Shown here piece after piece: positions 11,840 through 20,827 of a stretch of 64,000 nucleotides of DNA (the stretch's first letter is position 1; the number at the start of each line of letters is the position of its first letter). Source of the stretch: Penium margaritaceum (taxonomy: Eukaryota; Streptophyta; Zygnematophyceae; Desmidiales; Peniaceae); NCBI GenBank assembly GCA_023375785.1, contig SZWC01000546.1, positions 321,136-385,135 on the forward strand. The letters are read 5' to 3'. The notes beneath the pieces are model-generated. The model worked only from the letters and a program-made list of their open reading frames with translations. It did not search any database and was not told the DNA's origin. The position numbers were made by a program, and so were the translations under genes.

Positions 11840-12498
11840 TGTTAGAAGAATGCAATGTGCGAGGATGGCAGGAGCAGAAGCAGGTAGAAGCAGTGTGGCA
11901 TGCAGAAGTGAGTTAGCAGAAAGACGGAAGCAGAAAGGCAAAGCTAGTCCCAAGGAGTTAGTCGTAGGACCTTGAGAGAGGCGAGGCACACAAGATCTAA
12001 GGTAGAAAGAGGGCAATGAGAGAGCACGGGAGCGAAGCGAGTGAAGTGCCAGATGTGAGCGAAAGGTCACAAGTGAGGAAGCGAAGCGATAGATGATAGG
12101 CGAGGTGAACGCATGCAGTAGGTGAGGAGAGCGAAGACACGACAGTGACGCCGCGGAACCAAAAGGGAACAGGATGTGTGGAACTGTTCAGGTTAAGCTA
12201 GGAGGAAATGAACCTCCTCCTTATAAGGGACGGGACAAGACAGAAAGGGAAAGAAAAGGCTTATTGTGCACTAGCCGGACGTGATGGCGGTCGGGCCGCT
12301 TATTAGGAGAAAACTCAGTATCGTGCCGTTGGTCGGTTCTCACCGTCAACAGTTCGTGTGTGATGAGACCGAGGTGGTTCATCCAGAGGCTTGAACCGTT
12401 ATTGAGAGTGGTGGGTATTTCCGAGAGCGGAAGAGCTAGAGACTCCCGGAGATGAACCCCGTTAGATGTCCTGTCTTGGTAGAGACATCATTCTGACA
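11840..12498 (-). repeat. Right LTR of A1 (5' LTR in element orientation)
   Basis: About 659 bp from TGTTAGAAG to TTCTGACA. The left boundary is set by the adjoining primer-binding site; the right boundary is set by the CA and by return of satellite sequence (ATAGCCGTGCCAAGCCACC). Internal wording (TTATTAGGAGAAAACTCAG) differs from the left LTR, which argues that the two ends were not one recent pair. Confidence 0.75.
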
Positions 12499-12955
12499 AT
12501 AGCCGTGCCAAGCCACCGGTTTTTTACCTTGTTCATACCGGCAAGGTCATGCATAGTACATCTGCACTGTGATTGGGCACTCTGACCGTGGCTGACTCGT
12601 GTTACGATGCGTAGAAGTTAAAGCTACTTGGTAAACGTTGTGGTCATGGTCAGTGGCACATACCAACTTTGTCAAGGCATTGTGCACAATAGCCACACCG
12701 AGCCACCAGTATTCTACATTGTTTGCACCTGCAAGATCATGCCTAGTACATCTGCACTATGATTGGACACTCTGATCATGGCTGACTCGTGTAATGATTC
12801 ATAGAAGTTAAAGTCACTTGGTTAACTTTGTGGTCATGGTCATTGGCATATGCCAACTTTGTCAAGGCATCGCGCACAATAGCCGAACTGAGCCACCACT
12901 GTTTTACCTTGCTGATACCTGGAAGGTCATGCATATTACATCTGCACTGTGATTT
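12499..12955 (+). repeat. Satellite, plus orientation (array 2)
   Basis: About two and a half monomers resume in mid-unit after A1. The array ends at an inversion point near 12956, where the plus unit GCACTGTGATTT is joined directly to GGTATAATACTGG, which is the opposite strand of the monomer middle. Confidence 0.9.
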
Positions 12956-14026
12956 GGTATAATACTGGTGGCTCGGTGTGGCTATTGTGCGTTATGCCTT
13001 GACAACGTTGGCATGTCCCACTGACCATGACCACAAATGTATCCAAGTGACTTTTACTTCTATTGATCATAACACAAGTCAGACACAGTCGGAGTGTTAA
13101 ATCACAGTGAAGATGTACTAGGCATGATCTTGCTGGTGCAAACAAGGTAGAATACTGGTGGCTCGGTTTGGCTATTTTGCGCAATGCCTTGACAAAGTTG
13201 GCATGTGCCACTGACCATGACCACAAAGTTTACCAAGTGACTTTAGCTTCTACGAATCGTAACACAAGTCAGCCACGGTCAGAGAGTCCAATGACAGTGC
13301 ACGTCTAATTTGCATGACCTTGCAGGTATAAAAAAGGTAAAAAACCGGTGGCTTGGCACGGCTATTGTGCGCAATGCCTTGACAAGGTTGGCATGTGCCA
13401 CTGACCATGACCACAAAGTTTACCAAGTACCTTAAACGGCTGTGAATCGTAGCCATGGTCAGAGTGTCCAATCACACTGCAAATTTAGTGGGCATGACCT
13501 TACAATTATAAACAAGGTAAAAGATTGGTGGCTCAGTGTGGCTGTTGTGTGCAATGCCTTGACAAAGTTCGCATGTGCCACTGACCATGACCAAAAATGT
13601 ATCCAAGTAACTTATAATTATATTAATAATAACACGAGTAAGCCACAATCACAGTGCCCAATCATGGTACACACCTAATATGCATGACCTTGCAGGTATA
13701 TACAAGGTAAACAACCGGTGGCTTGGCACGGCTATTGTGCGCAATGCCTTGACAAAGTTGGCATGTGCCACTGACCATGACCAGAAAGTTTACCAAGTAC
13801 CTCAAATGGCTATGAATCATAACACGAGTCAGCCACGGTCATAATGTCCAATCACAGTGCAGATACACTAGGCATGACCTTACAGGTATAAACAAGGTAG
13901 AATATTGGTGGCTCGGTGTGGCTATTGTGCGCAATGCCTTGACAAAGGTGGCATGTGCCACTGACCATGACCACAAATTTATCCAAGAGACTTTTACTTC
14001 TATTGGTCATAACACGAGTCAGCCAC
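12956..14026 (-). repeat. Satellite, inverted orientation (array 3)
   Basis: About 5.6 monomers read in reverse (TTGGCATGTGCCACTGACCA on the top strand). The short inverted patch is bounded on the left by a bare satellite-satellite junction and on the right by an LTR remnant. Confidence 0.93.
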
Positions 14027-14844
14027 TTCCGTAGGATGACACGACGTTGTGTCAGCGCGAGGAGCATTTTAAGCGATGCTGTTGAAGTCAGCTGCTGACG
14101 AAGCGAAGGGGCGCGGGGCGGCGGAAACGGCGGCGGAGACGTGTAGCTTTGAGGAGGGAGGCATAGGTGGCGGCAGAGCGATGACTCCGTCACGGGACAC
14201 CAGGTCATGTTACCTGATGCTCCGATACCATGTCAGAGGAATGAAATGAGCGGGGTTGGCAGGAGCAGAAACAGGCAGAAGCACGGAGACATGGAGAAGC
14301 GTGCAAGCAGACTTATTCAAATGGTAGGGCAAAAGAAGTCCCCGGGAGTTAACCTCAGGGCCTCGAGAGAGGTTAGAGACTGGAGCTCCAAGGTAGACAG
14401 GGAGCAGTGAGAGAGCACGGGAGTGAGGTGAGAGATGTATAAGGAGTGAGCGAAGAGTCACGAGAGATGAAGCGACGAGAGCTGGCAGGCGAAGTTGGCG
14501 GAGGCAGGGTGAGAGCAGAGCGAGGACACGGCGGCGAAGCCGCGGAACCAAAAGAGAACAGGATGTGCATAACTGTTCTGGTTAATTGAGGAGGGAATGA
14601 ACATCCTCCATGTATACAGCAGGACAGAGGAAAGGCATGAGCAACGGCTTCTTCTGCGCTAGCCGGACGCGCTTGCGGCGATTCCGCTTATTAGGGGATG
14701 ACTCGGTAGGAAGTGCGTTGGTCGGTCGAGGACCATTAACGGCTAGTGAGGAGTGCTGACCCAGGTGGTTCTGGCCGAAGCTGAACCTTTATTGAGAATT
14801 TCTCTCGGGCTGGTTTTGTGCTCTGTCGGATTCATATTCCGACA
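14027..14844 (-). mobile_element. Family A LTR remnant (A2): internal stub, primer site and LTR
   Basis: 14027-14218 is a stub of internal DNA similar in order to the sequence just before the primer site in A1 and A5. 14219-14230 (GCTCCGATACCA) is a slightly altered Met-i primer site. 14231-14844 is a 614-bp LTR from TGTCAG to TTCCGACA. It carries the conserved GCGGC-GAA-GCCGC hairpin (14531-14543) and GAACAG-N11-CTGTTC (14556-14578). The rest of the element is missing. The LTR is a close relative of the one ending at 29356. Confidence 0.8.
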
Positions 14845-15030
14845 TCTTACTGTGGCTGACTCGTGTTACAAATCGTAGAAATTAAAGACACTTGGATACG
14901 TTTGTGGTCACAGTCAGTGGCACATGCCAACTTTGTCAAGACAGTGTGCACAATAGCCACACCGAGCCACCAGTATTCTACCTTGTTCTCACTTGCAGTA
15001 TCATGCCTAGTACATCTGCACTGTGTTTGG
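14845..15030 (+). repeat. Satellite, plus orientation, between A2 and the hAT element
   Basis: One monomer length. The stretch GTTACAAATCGTAGAAATTA with the unusual CACAGTCAGTGG core variant also occurs after the LTR remnant at 29357, identifying this as the duplicated block boundary. It ends with the left 8-bp target duplication of the hAT element. Confidence 0.9.
15023..15030. other. Left target-site duplication of hAT element (GTGTTTGG)
   Basis: GTGTTTGG here equals 19099-19106 on the other side of the element. Eight bases is the hAT hallmark. The related empty site near 29.53 kb reads GTGATTGG, one base different. Confidence 0.9.
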
Positions 15031-15045
15031 CATAGTTGTCCTCGG
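15031..15045 (+). repeat. Left terminal inverted repeat of hAT
   Basis: CATAGTTGTCCTCGG; pairs imperfectly (11/15) with the complement of 19084-19098. Starts immediately after the 8-bp duplication. Confidence 0.75.
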
Positions 15046-15049
15046 TGTT

Positions 15050-15115
15050 CGATGGAGGGCCCCTCCATCGGCATCGGGACATCGATCCGCATCGATGTCC
15101 CATTGATGCCGATGG
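15050..15115. repeat. Overlapping subterminal palindromes at hAT left end
   Basis: Two competing hairpins. CGATGGAGGG-C-CCCTCCATCG is a perfect palindrome at 15050-15070. A 22-bp stem is formed by 15065-15086 and 15091-15115 around the loop CCGC, with a 3-base bulge at 15102-15104. Both share CCATCG. Subterminal repeated motifs are typical transposase-binding sites in hAT elements; the extreme symmetry here is notable. Confidence 0.8.
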
Positions 15116-15322
15116 GAACACAGCGCGCACTCGAGGCTGACCGAGAGACCCAGCGGCCCCTCAGATACCAGGGGACCCATGAATTACCGGAAAATCCCAA
15201 CGACGACGAGTTTGAGTCTCGGCCATTTTCTTTGGAAAAATATTTTGTTTTCACATCCTCATACAACTGTATCGTTCTCAACATGTGTACCTGCCATGTG
15301 GCATAGTAGCCCTGATGGGCAT

Positions 15323-15345
15323 GCCATGTGGCATCTCCACATGGC
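15323..15345. repeat. Perfect 9-bp inverted repeat upstream of the transposase frame
   Basis: GCCATGTGG (15323-15331) and CCACATGGC (15337-15345) with a 5-base spacer. A direct repeat of TGCCATGTGGCAT lies just upstream (about 15292-15304). Confidence 0.7.
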
Positions 15346-15527
15346 AAATAACATCAACATCCATGTTGTCCACAGGCTAAGAGATATGCTACGTCCCAAT
15401 AACAGCCATGCATTTTACCAACCTGGCAACAGGTCAACACATATAGCCATTTCATGGCTACATGCATTACCTCGTCACCAGTCAATATCCTCCTCCTAGG
15501 ATATCGTAGCCGTGGGATGCATTGGAG

Positions 15528-15566
15528 GATCGACGGTTTCGATCCTTTTGATCAAAACCGTCGATC
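15528..15566. repeat. Perfect 12-bp inverted repeat upstream of the transposase frame
   Basis: GATCGACGGTTT (15528-15539) and AAACCGTCGATC (15555-15566) with a 15-base spacer. Confidence 0.8.
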
Positions 15567-15695
15567 TAAGGGTCATGTCAAACCGAGCCCTTTGTCGGTT
15601 CGACCTGACCTCTGTCGCTGTCGCGGTGACTGTCGGTTCGAATGGAGAGCACAACAGAGAGGAGGCAGTTACACGCCTCCTTTCTCATCGATGTC

Positions 15696-15735
15696 GGCCT
15701 CAACAGTTAGCCGTCGCTGGCCAACTGTTGAGGCC
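15696..15735. repeat. Perfect 13-bp inverted repeat just before the transposase start
   Basis: GGCCTCAACAGTT (15696-15708) and AACTGTTGAGGCC (15723-15735), 14-base spacer; ends 7 bases before the chosen ATG at 15743. In RNA it would form a strong hairpin next to the start codon and could repress translation or be a binding site. Confidence 0.8.
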
Positions 15736-15742
15736 GTCCAGC

Positions 15743-18707
15743 ATGGGCTCTCAGGAAGGGAGCTCCGCCAATGTCTCTGCAGCATCAAGCCAGTTCGATG
15801 CGGCCAGGTGGAACCCACCAAAGAAGAAACCGCTCAGTGGTGATATCCTCACCAAAGAGATCAGCAAGCACACTGAGCCGTGTTCCACATAAGCCAAGAA
15901 TCCGGGCTAGCGTTGCGGCTCATGTGGGAAGAAAGGCAGTGGGACATGTGACCGCATCCGCGGTCACTTTGCAGGCAACAACCCCAACGTCGGCAAGTGC
16001 CCGCATCCCCCGCCCCTGTGCCGAGATGTCCTGGGCATGGAGCGCTGCCCGCCCCCTGCTGGCTAACAGCCGGTCAATGTCAGTTTGTACAAGGGAGAGG
16101 GGAAGGAGTGGGGCACAAAGGACAAGGCGGTGCAGTGGATCAAACTGTGGGAGAAGCAATAGCAGGCGGAGCAGGCAGCGGTGGGTGGCTTGACTCTGGA
16201 GCCAGACAGTGACGATGAAGCAGCGAATGGTCAGCAGCAGCAGAGGCAGCCGGCAACAACAAGGCTAGAGGGTGAGGTTCCCTTGTTTGACATCAACAAA
16301 GCGGCCTCCTTCCGGCAGACAATCATGGTACAGCACTCCGACTGGTCAAACAATGAACGCTGCCATCTTAGCATTGTCAAGCTGATGGCCATTGCTGCCC
16401 AACCCATCTCTTTTTGCCGTGAGGCCGTGCTCATGGAGGTTGTGAAACATGCAAAGAAGACCACCGCTGCTTTTTGGCTGCCTGCTAGGTCCACCGTAGT
16501 GGATGTCCTGCTTCCAAAACTAGACAAGGAACTGGAGGAGCTAGATGCTCATCTGAAGCAGGGTTGGAGCACATACGGCTGTAGTCTAGCTGTGGATGAG
16601 TGGTCTGACCGTCAGGTCAGACCGATCTACAATGCCATGGCTGTCAACGCCATGGGTTCTGTCCACCTCTTATCCCGTGATGCAAGTGGACTGACCAGAG
16701 ACGCAGACCATGTTGCAAGCATGATTGAGGCTGCAATTGAGATTGTTGGGGAGGAGAAGGTAGTTTATGTCGTCTGCGACAACGCTTCTGTGAACAAAAA
16801 AGCTTTTGCTAACGTGAGGGTGAAGTTTCCTCGACTGTTTTTCCAGGGATGCTGTGCGCACAACATCGACCTGATCATGAAGGATGTGGGCAAGTCGGCT
16901 TGGAGATCAAGTGTGATTGGGCGGTGTGAGGAGATTGTGGCATTTTTCAGGAACAATGCTATGCCCCGGACGTGGCTGAAGGAGAGGACGAGAGGGAAGG
17001 TATTGAAAGTGCGCTGTGACACCCGCTTTGCCTCGGTCTTCTCCATGGTGGAGAGACTGCTGGAGCTGCGGGATGAGCTCGAGACATTCGTGGGCTTGGA
17101 TGTTTGGAAGACGATTGGTTTGCACATGGATGCTTCATTTCGTTCAAGGAAGCGGGAGGTGAGACGTTTCATCAGGAGAAGGGTCTTCTGGCTGCAGGTG
17201 CGTCAACTGAAGGACCTACTACAGCCACTGACTGTCGTACTCAGGGTTGCTGACAAGCCTCGTGGGGGTGCTGGTGAGATCTATGAGGGGTTGTTGGATT
17301 GTGATGAGCAGCTGAAGTCGTTGTCTGTGAAAAAGGGCAGGAAGCCGAGAAAGGTGGCGGAGAGTCATGTGAACTTTGTGCTGGGCAGGTTGGAGACCCG
17401 TTGGTCTAGGGACATGTCTTGTCCCTTGTATGCTGCAGCTCGCCGGCTCCACCCGAAGCATTTCGGCAATGACCTCTCTAAGGACAACAACACCTTGTTG
17501 GCGTGGCAGACGGTGGTTGAGGCCTTGGTGCCGGATGACAAGCAGGATCAGGTGATGAAGGAGATAGGGGCTTTCTAGAAGGCACAGACGATGGTGGTGA
17601 GTGATCCTATGGCCACTCCTCGGAGGAATGCAAAGGCGATCGCTGCGGTTGCCAAGGTGCAGTGTGGTACAATGTCTATGGTGGAGTGGCATGTCAATTA
17701 CATGTGCCACCTACCTGTGCTGAGGGATCTTGCACTGAAGGTGTTGTCACATCCATGCTCATCATCTGAATGCGAAACGTGTTTTTTCCATGCACGAGCT
17801 CATCCACACCGCCAGGCGCAACAGGCCGAAAGTGGAGACACTGGAGCTACTGGTACCGTGCAACGTGGGACTGCGGAAGCAGTATTGGAACATTGGGAGA
17901 AAGGCAGCAGGGGGGCTTGTGGCAGCAGCAGCAGCAAAAGCAGAAGTAGCAGTAGAGGCAGAAGAAGGAGAAGCAGATGGAAGTAAGGACGATGGTGACA
18001 TCGTGGAAGAAGAGGGGTTTCTCAGTGAGCCGGAGGAAGACATGGAGAGTGATGACGAGGAGGAGGGCGAAGATGAGGAGGAAGAGGCAGCAGAGGTAGA
18101 AGATGATGTTGTAGAAGTGATGGCGTCGGTTCATGTCATGACTGACATGCCAAGACTTCCACATGCTCGGCCTGTCCGTGTCCGTGCACAAGAGAAGCCA
18201 GCAGCCAAGAATGCTCCTGGGGAACAGGGGATGGGCAATGAGGAGGACGAGGGTGAGGGGGAGGAGAACCTGGACGAGGGTGCCGAAAGTGAGCAAGGTG
18301 AGGGAGGAGAGAAGGAGGCTAATGCAGCAGACAAGGGAGATGAGAGAGCAGGAGAAAGGGGTGAAGGTGGACAGGAAGGAGAGGAGGGTGAGGAGGGTGA
18401 GGAGGGTGATGCAGCTGCCAGTGTTGCTGGTGAAACACCAGGATCACGGGCAGATGTGATGGATGCTGCAGCATAACCAACACGCAGAGGGGCATCCACT
18501 GGAGCATCCAGGGTTGGACCTGCCAGTGCTGCTGTAGGAAGAGGAAAAGCACCAACTGCAGCAGCTAAAGCAGCAGCAGTTAAACGCTCTGCAGCAGCAG
18601 CAATTGCTGCAGCAAGCAAGGCTGCAAAGCGCAAGCAGGCTACGAAGAAGTAGAAGTTGTAGCAGCAACTACTAGTGCATGACATGTTCTCTGCAAAATG
18701 GCCATGA
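15743..18707 (+). pseudogene. hAT transposase (BED zinc finger, DUF659, hATC), interrupted in the standard code
   Basis: The chosen start is ATG at 15743 (MGSQEGSS). Numbering from there: a BED-like finger with C58, C61, H75 and C86 (CGSCGKKGSG, then RIRGHFAGN); a charged linker; the DUF659/RNase H-like core with LAVDEWSDRQ (about 283-292), VVCDNASVN (about 343-351) and CCAHNIDLIMKDVG (about 370-383). The hAT C-terminal dimerisation block (LALKVLSHPCSSSECE, then IHTARRNRP) lies near 17715-17815. Most of the core is open at 16163-17575. In-frame interruptions are TAA 15890, TAG 15908, TAA 16064, TAG 16160 and TAG 17576. One extra T in the run at 17782-17787 shifts the frame, and the continuation is open from 17790 to TAA 18474. 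The same frame stays protein-like past 18474 to TAG 18651, TAG 18660 and the first TGA at 18705. A very acidic tail (EEEGEDEEEEAAEVEDD) then an Ala/Lys-rich end follow hATC, unusual for the family. Likely a decayed autonomous copy; see findings for a recoding alternative. Confidence 0.85.
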
Positions 18708-19083
18708 TGTTTTCAAATGCCAATTAATACATTGTCCTCATTTTCCATCCCTGCTCCCTTCCACTGTAGTCATGGAATGTTTGGCCGTCTCTGTTGCGTC
18801 CAATGTAGTACAATGCAACCAACAACAGTTCATTGATAATGGTGCAATGCAAGCTGTCTGAAGGTGTGTTTTGTGCAAAGGCAGGACACATTGCAAATTA
18901 TGACTAAGGCATGAAAGTATGGCATGCTTAAAGTGACAGAAATTAAATTGTGGTGTTCATGACCACTGCTTTCTAGGCTTTGGTGGCCATTTTAGGCACC
19001 TACATGTGAGGTCACATCGATGTCCCTGAACACAGGTCCGTCGATGGACCGATGGGCATCGATGGGCGTCGATGTCCGATGGC
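18708..19083 (+). other. hAT 3' non-coding and subterminal region
   Basis: AT-richer than the coding part. From about 19015 it has clustered ATCGATG/GTCGATG strings and a GGTCC...GGACC inverted repeat (about 19036-19051) mirroring the left end. No gene. Confidence 0.7.
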
Positions 19084-19098
19084 CCAAGGTCAACACTG
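19084..19098 (-). repeat. Right terminal inverted repeat of hAT
   Basis: CCAAGGTCAACACTG on the top strand; its complement matches the left end at 11 of 15 positions. Confidence 0.75.
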
Positions 19099-19106
19099 GT
19101 GTTTGG
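19099..19106. other. Right target-site duplication of hAT element (GTGTTTGG)
   Basis: Exact copy of 15023-15030; satellite resumes in the phase at which it was interrupted. Confidence 0.9.
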
Positions 19107-20110
19107 ACACTCTGACCGTGGCTGACTCGTGTTATGATCAATAGAAGTTAATGTCACTTGGATACATTTGTGGTCATGGTCAGTTGCACAGGCCAACTTT
19201 GCCAATGCATTGCACACAAAAGCCAAACCAAGCCACCGGTTCTTTACCTTGTTTATACCTGCAAGGTCATGCATATCACACGTGCAGTGTGATTGGGCAC
19301 TCTGACTGTGGCTGACTCGTGTTACAATTCGTAGAATTTAAAGTCACTTTGATAAATTTGTGGTCATGGTCAGTCGCACATGCTTACGTTTTCAAGGCAT
19401 TGCCCACAATAGCCATGCCAAGCCACTGGGTTTTTACATTGGTTATACCTGCAAGGTCATGCATACTACACGTGCACTGTGATTGGGCACTCTGACCGTG
19501 GTTGACTCATATTATGATTCATAGAAGTTAATGTCACTTGGATAAACTTGTGGTCATGGTCAGTGGCACATGCCAACGTTTTTGAGGGAATTGCCCACAA
19601 TAGCCATGCCAAGCCACCAGGTTTTTACATTGTTCATACCTGCAAGTTTATGTCTAGCGAACGTGCACTGTGATTGGGCACTCTGACCGTGGCTGAATCG
19701 TTTCATGATTCATAGCCATTTAAGGTACTTGGATAAATTGTGGTTATGGTCAGTGGCACAGGCCAACGTCGTCAAAGCATTGCGCACAATAGCCATGCCA
19801 AGCTACCCGGTTCATACCCTGTTCATACCAGCAAGGTCATGCATAGTACATATGCACTGTGATTGGGCACACTGACCGTGGCTGACTCGTGTCATCATTC
19901 ATAGACGTTTAAGGTAATTGGATAAATTTGTGGTCATCATCAGTTGCACATGCAAACTTTGTCAGGGCATTGCGCACAAAAGCCACACCAAGCCATCGGG
20001 TTTTTACCTTGTTTATACCTGCAACGTCATGCATATTACACGTGCACTATGATTGGGCACTATGACCGTTGCTGAATCGTGTCATTAATCATAGCTGGTT
20101 AAGGTACTTG

Positions 20111-20128
20111 GATGATGATGATGATGAT
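20111..20128 (+). repeat. (GAT)6 microsatellite inside a satellite monomer
   Basis: GAT repeated six times followed by GTGATGATTCAT; the counterpart at 30357-30383 has nine. Confidence 0.9.
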
Positions 20129-20257
20129 GTGATGATTCATATATTTAAAATGACTTGGTTCACTTTGTGGTCATGGTTAGTTTCACAGGCCAACTTTGTC
20201 AATGCATTGCCCACAATATCTTCACCAAGCCACCGGGTTTTTACCTTGTTTATACAT

Positions 20258-20827
20258 GCAATGTCATGCATAGTACATGTGCACTGTAATTGGGCAGTCT
20301 GACCGTGGGTGACTCATGTTACAATTCATAAACGTTAAAGTCACTTGGTAGACTTTGTGGTCATGGTCAGTGGCACATGCCAGTTTTGTCGAGTCATTGC
20401 ACACAATAGCCACACCAAGCCACCAATGTTTTACCTTGTTTATACCTGCAATGTCATGCATAGTACATGTGCACTGTAATTGGGCAGTCTGACCGTGGGT
20501 GACTCATGTTACAATTCATAAACGTTAAAGTCACTTGGTAGACTTTGTGGTCATGGTCAGTGGCACATGCCAGTTTTGTCGAGTCATTGCACACAATAGC
20601 CACACCAAGCCACCAATGTTTTACCTTGTTTATACCTGCAATGTCATGCATAGTACATGTGCACTGTAATTGGGCAGTCTGACCGTGGGTGACTCATGTT
20701 ACAATTCATAAACGTTAAAGTCACTTGGTAGACTTTGTGGTCATGGTCAGTGGCACATGCCAGTTTTGTCGAGTCATTGCACACAATAGCCACACGAAGC
20801 CACCAATGTTTTCCCTTGTTTATACCT
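20258..20827 (+). repeat. Three nearly identical consecutive 190-bp monomers
   Basis: The phrase GTGCACTGTAATTGGGCAGT recurs at exactly 190-bp steps (20278, 20468, 20658) and the intervening sequence is identical or nearly so. This gives the exact monomer length and indicates very recent local amplification. Confidence 0.95.

Larger units (their letters stand above)
4643..12498 (-). mobile_element. Composite LTR-retrotransposon fossil (family A, copy A1)
   Basis: A 7.9-kb interruption of the satellite bounded by two LTR-like ends that both begin TGT(C/T)AG on the top strand. The orientation is minus: a primer-binding site complementary to the initiator-Met tRNA end lies just inside the right LTR, and a polypurine tract (C-rich on the top strand) lies just inside the left LTR. 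The two LTRs belong to visibly different subtypes, and I find no target duplication. The block may therefore be a recombinant of two insertions. It is broken and old, it lacks recognisable reverse transcriptase and RNase H, and it contains a nested Copia-type fragment at 7376-9435. Confidence 0.8.
15031..19098 (+). mobile_element. hAT DNA transposon, BED/DUF659 type (4.07 kb)
   Basis: Inserted in a satellite monomer with an exact 8-bp duplication. The ends are imperfect terminal inverted repeats: CATAGTTGTCCTCGG at the left and the complement of CAGTGTTGACCTTGG at the right, 11 of 15 matching. The subterminal regions are rich in ATCGATG strings on both sides (for example CATCGATGTCCC at 15090-15101 and 19016-19027). 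It encodes one transposase-like frame at 15743-18707. The empty, pre-insertion counterpart exists in the duplicated block at about 29521-29560. As read with the standard code the transposase is interrupted, so the copy is probably not autonomous. Confidence 0.93.

Noticed and set aside
17847-18685. Minus-strand frames of 149 and 184 codons (Ser/Pro-rich or Leu/Cys/Phe-rich)
   Set aside because: Antisense shadows of the acidic and alanine-rich tail of the hAT transposase frame.
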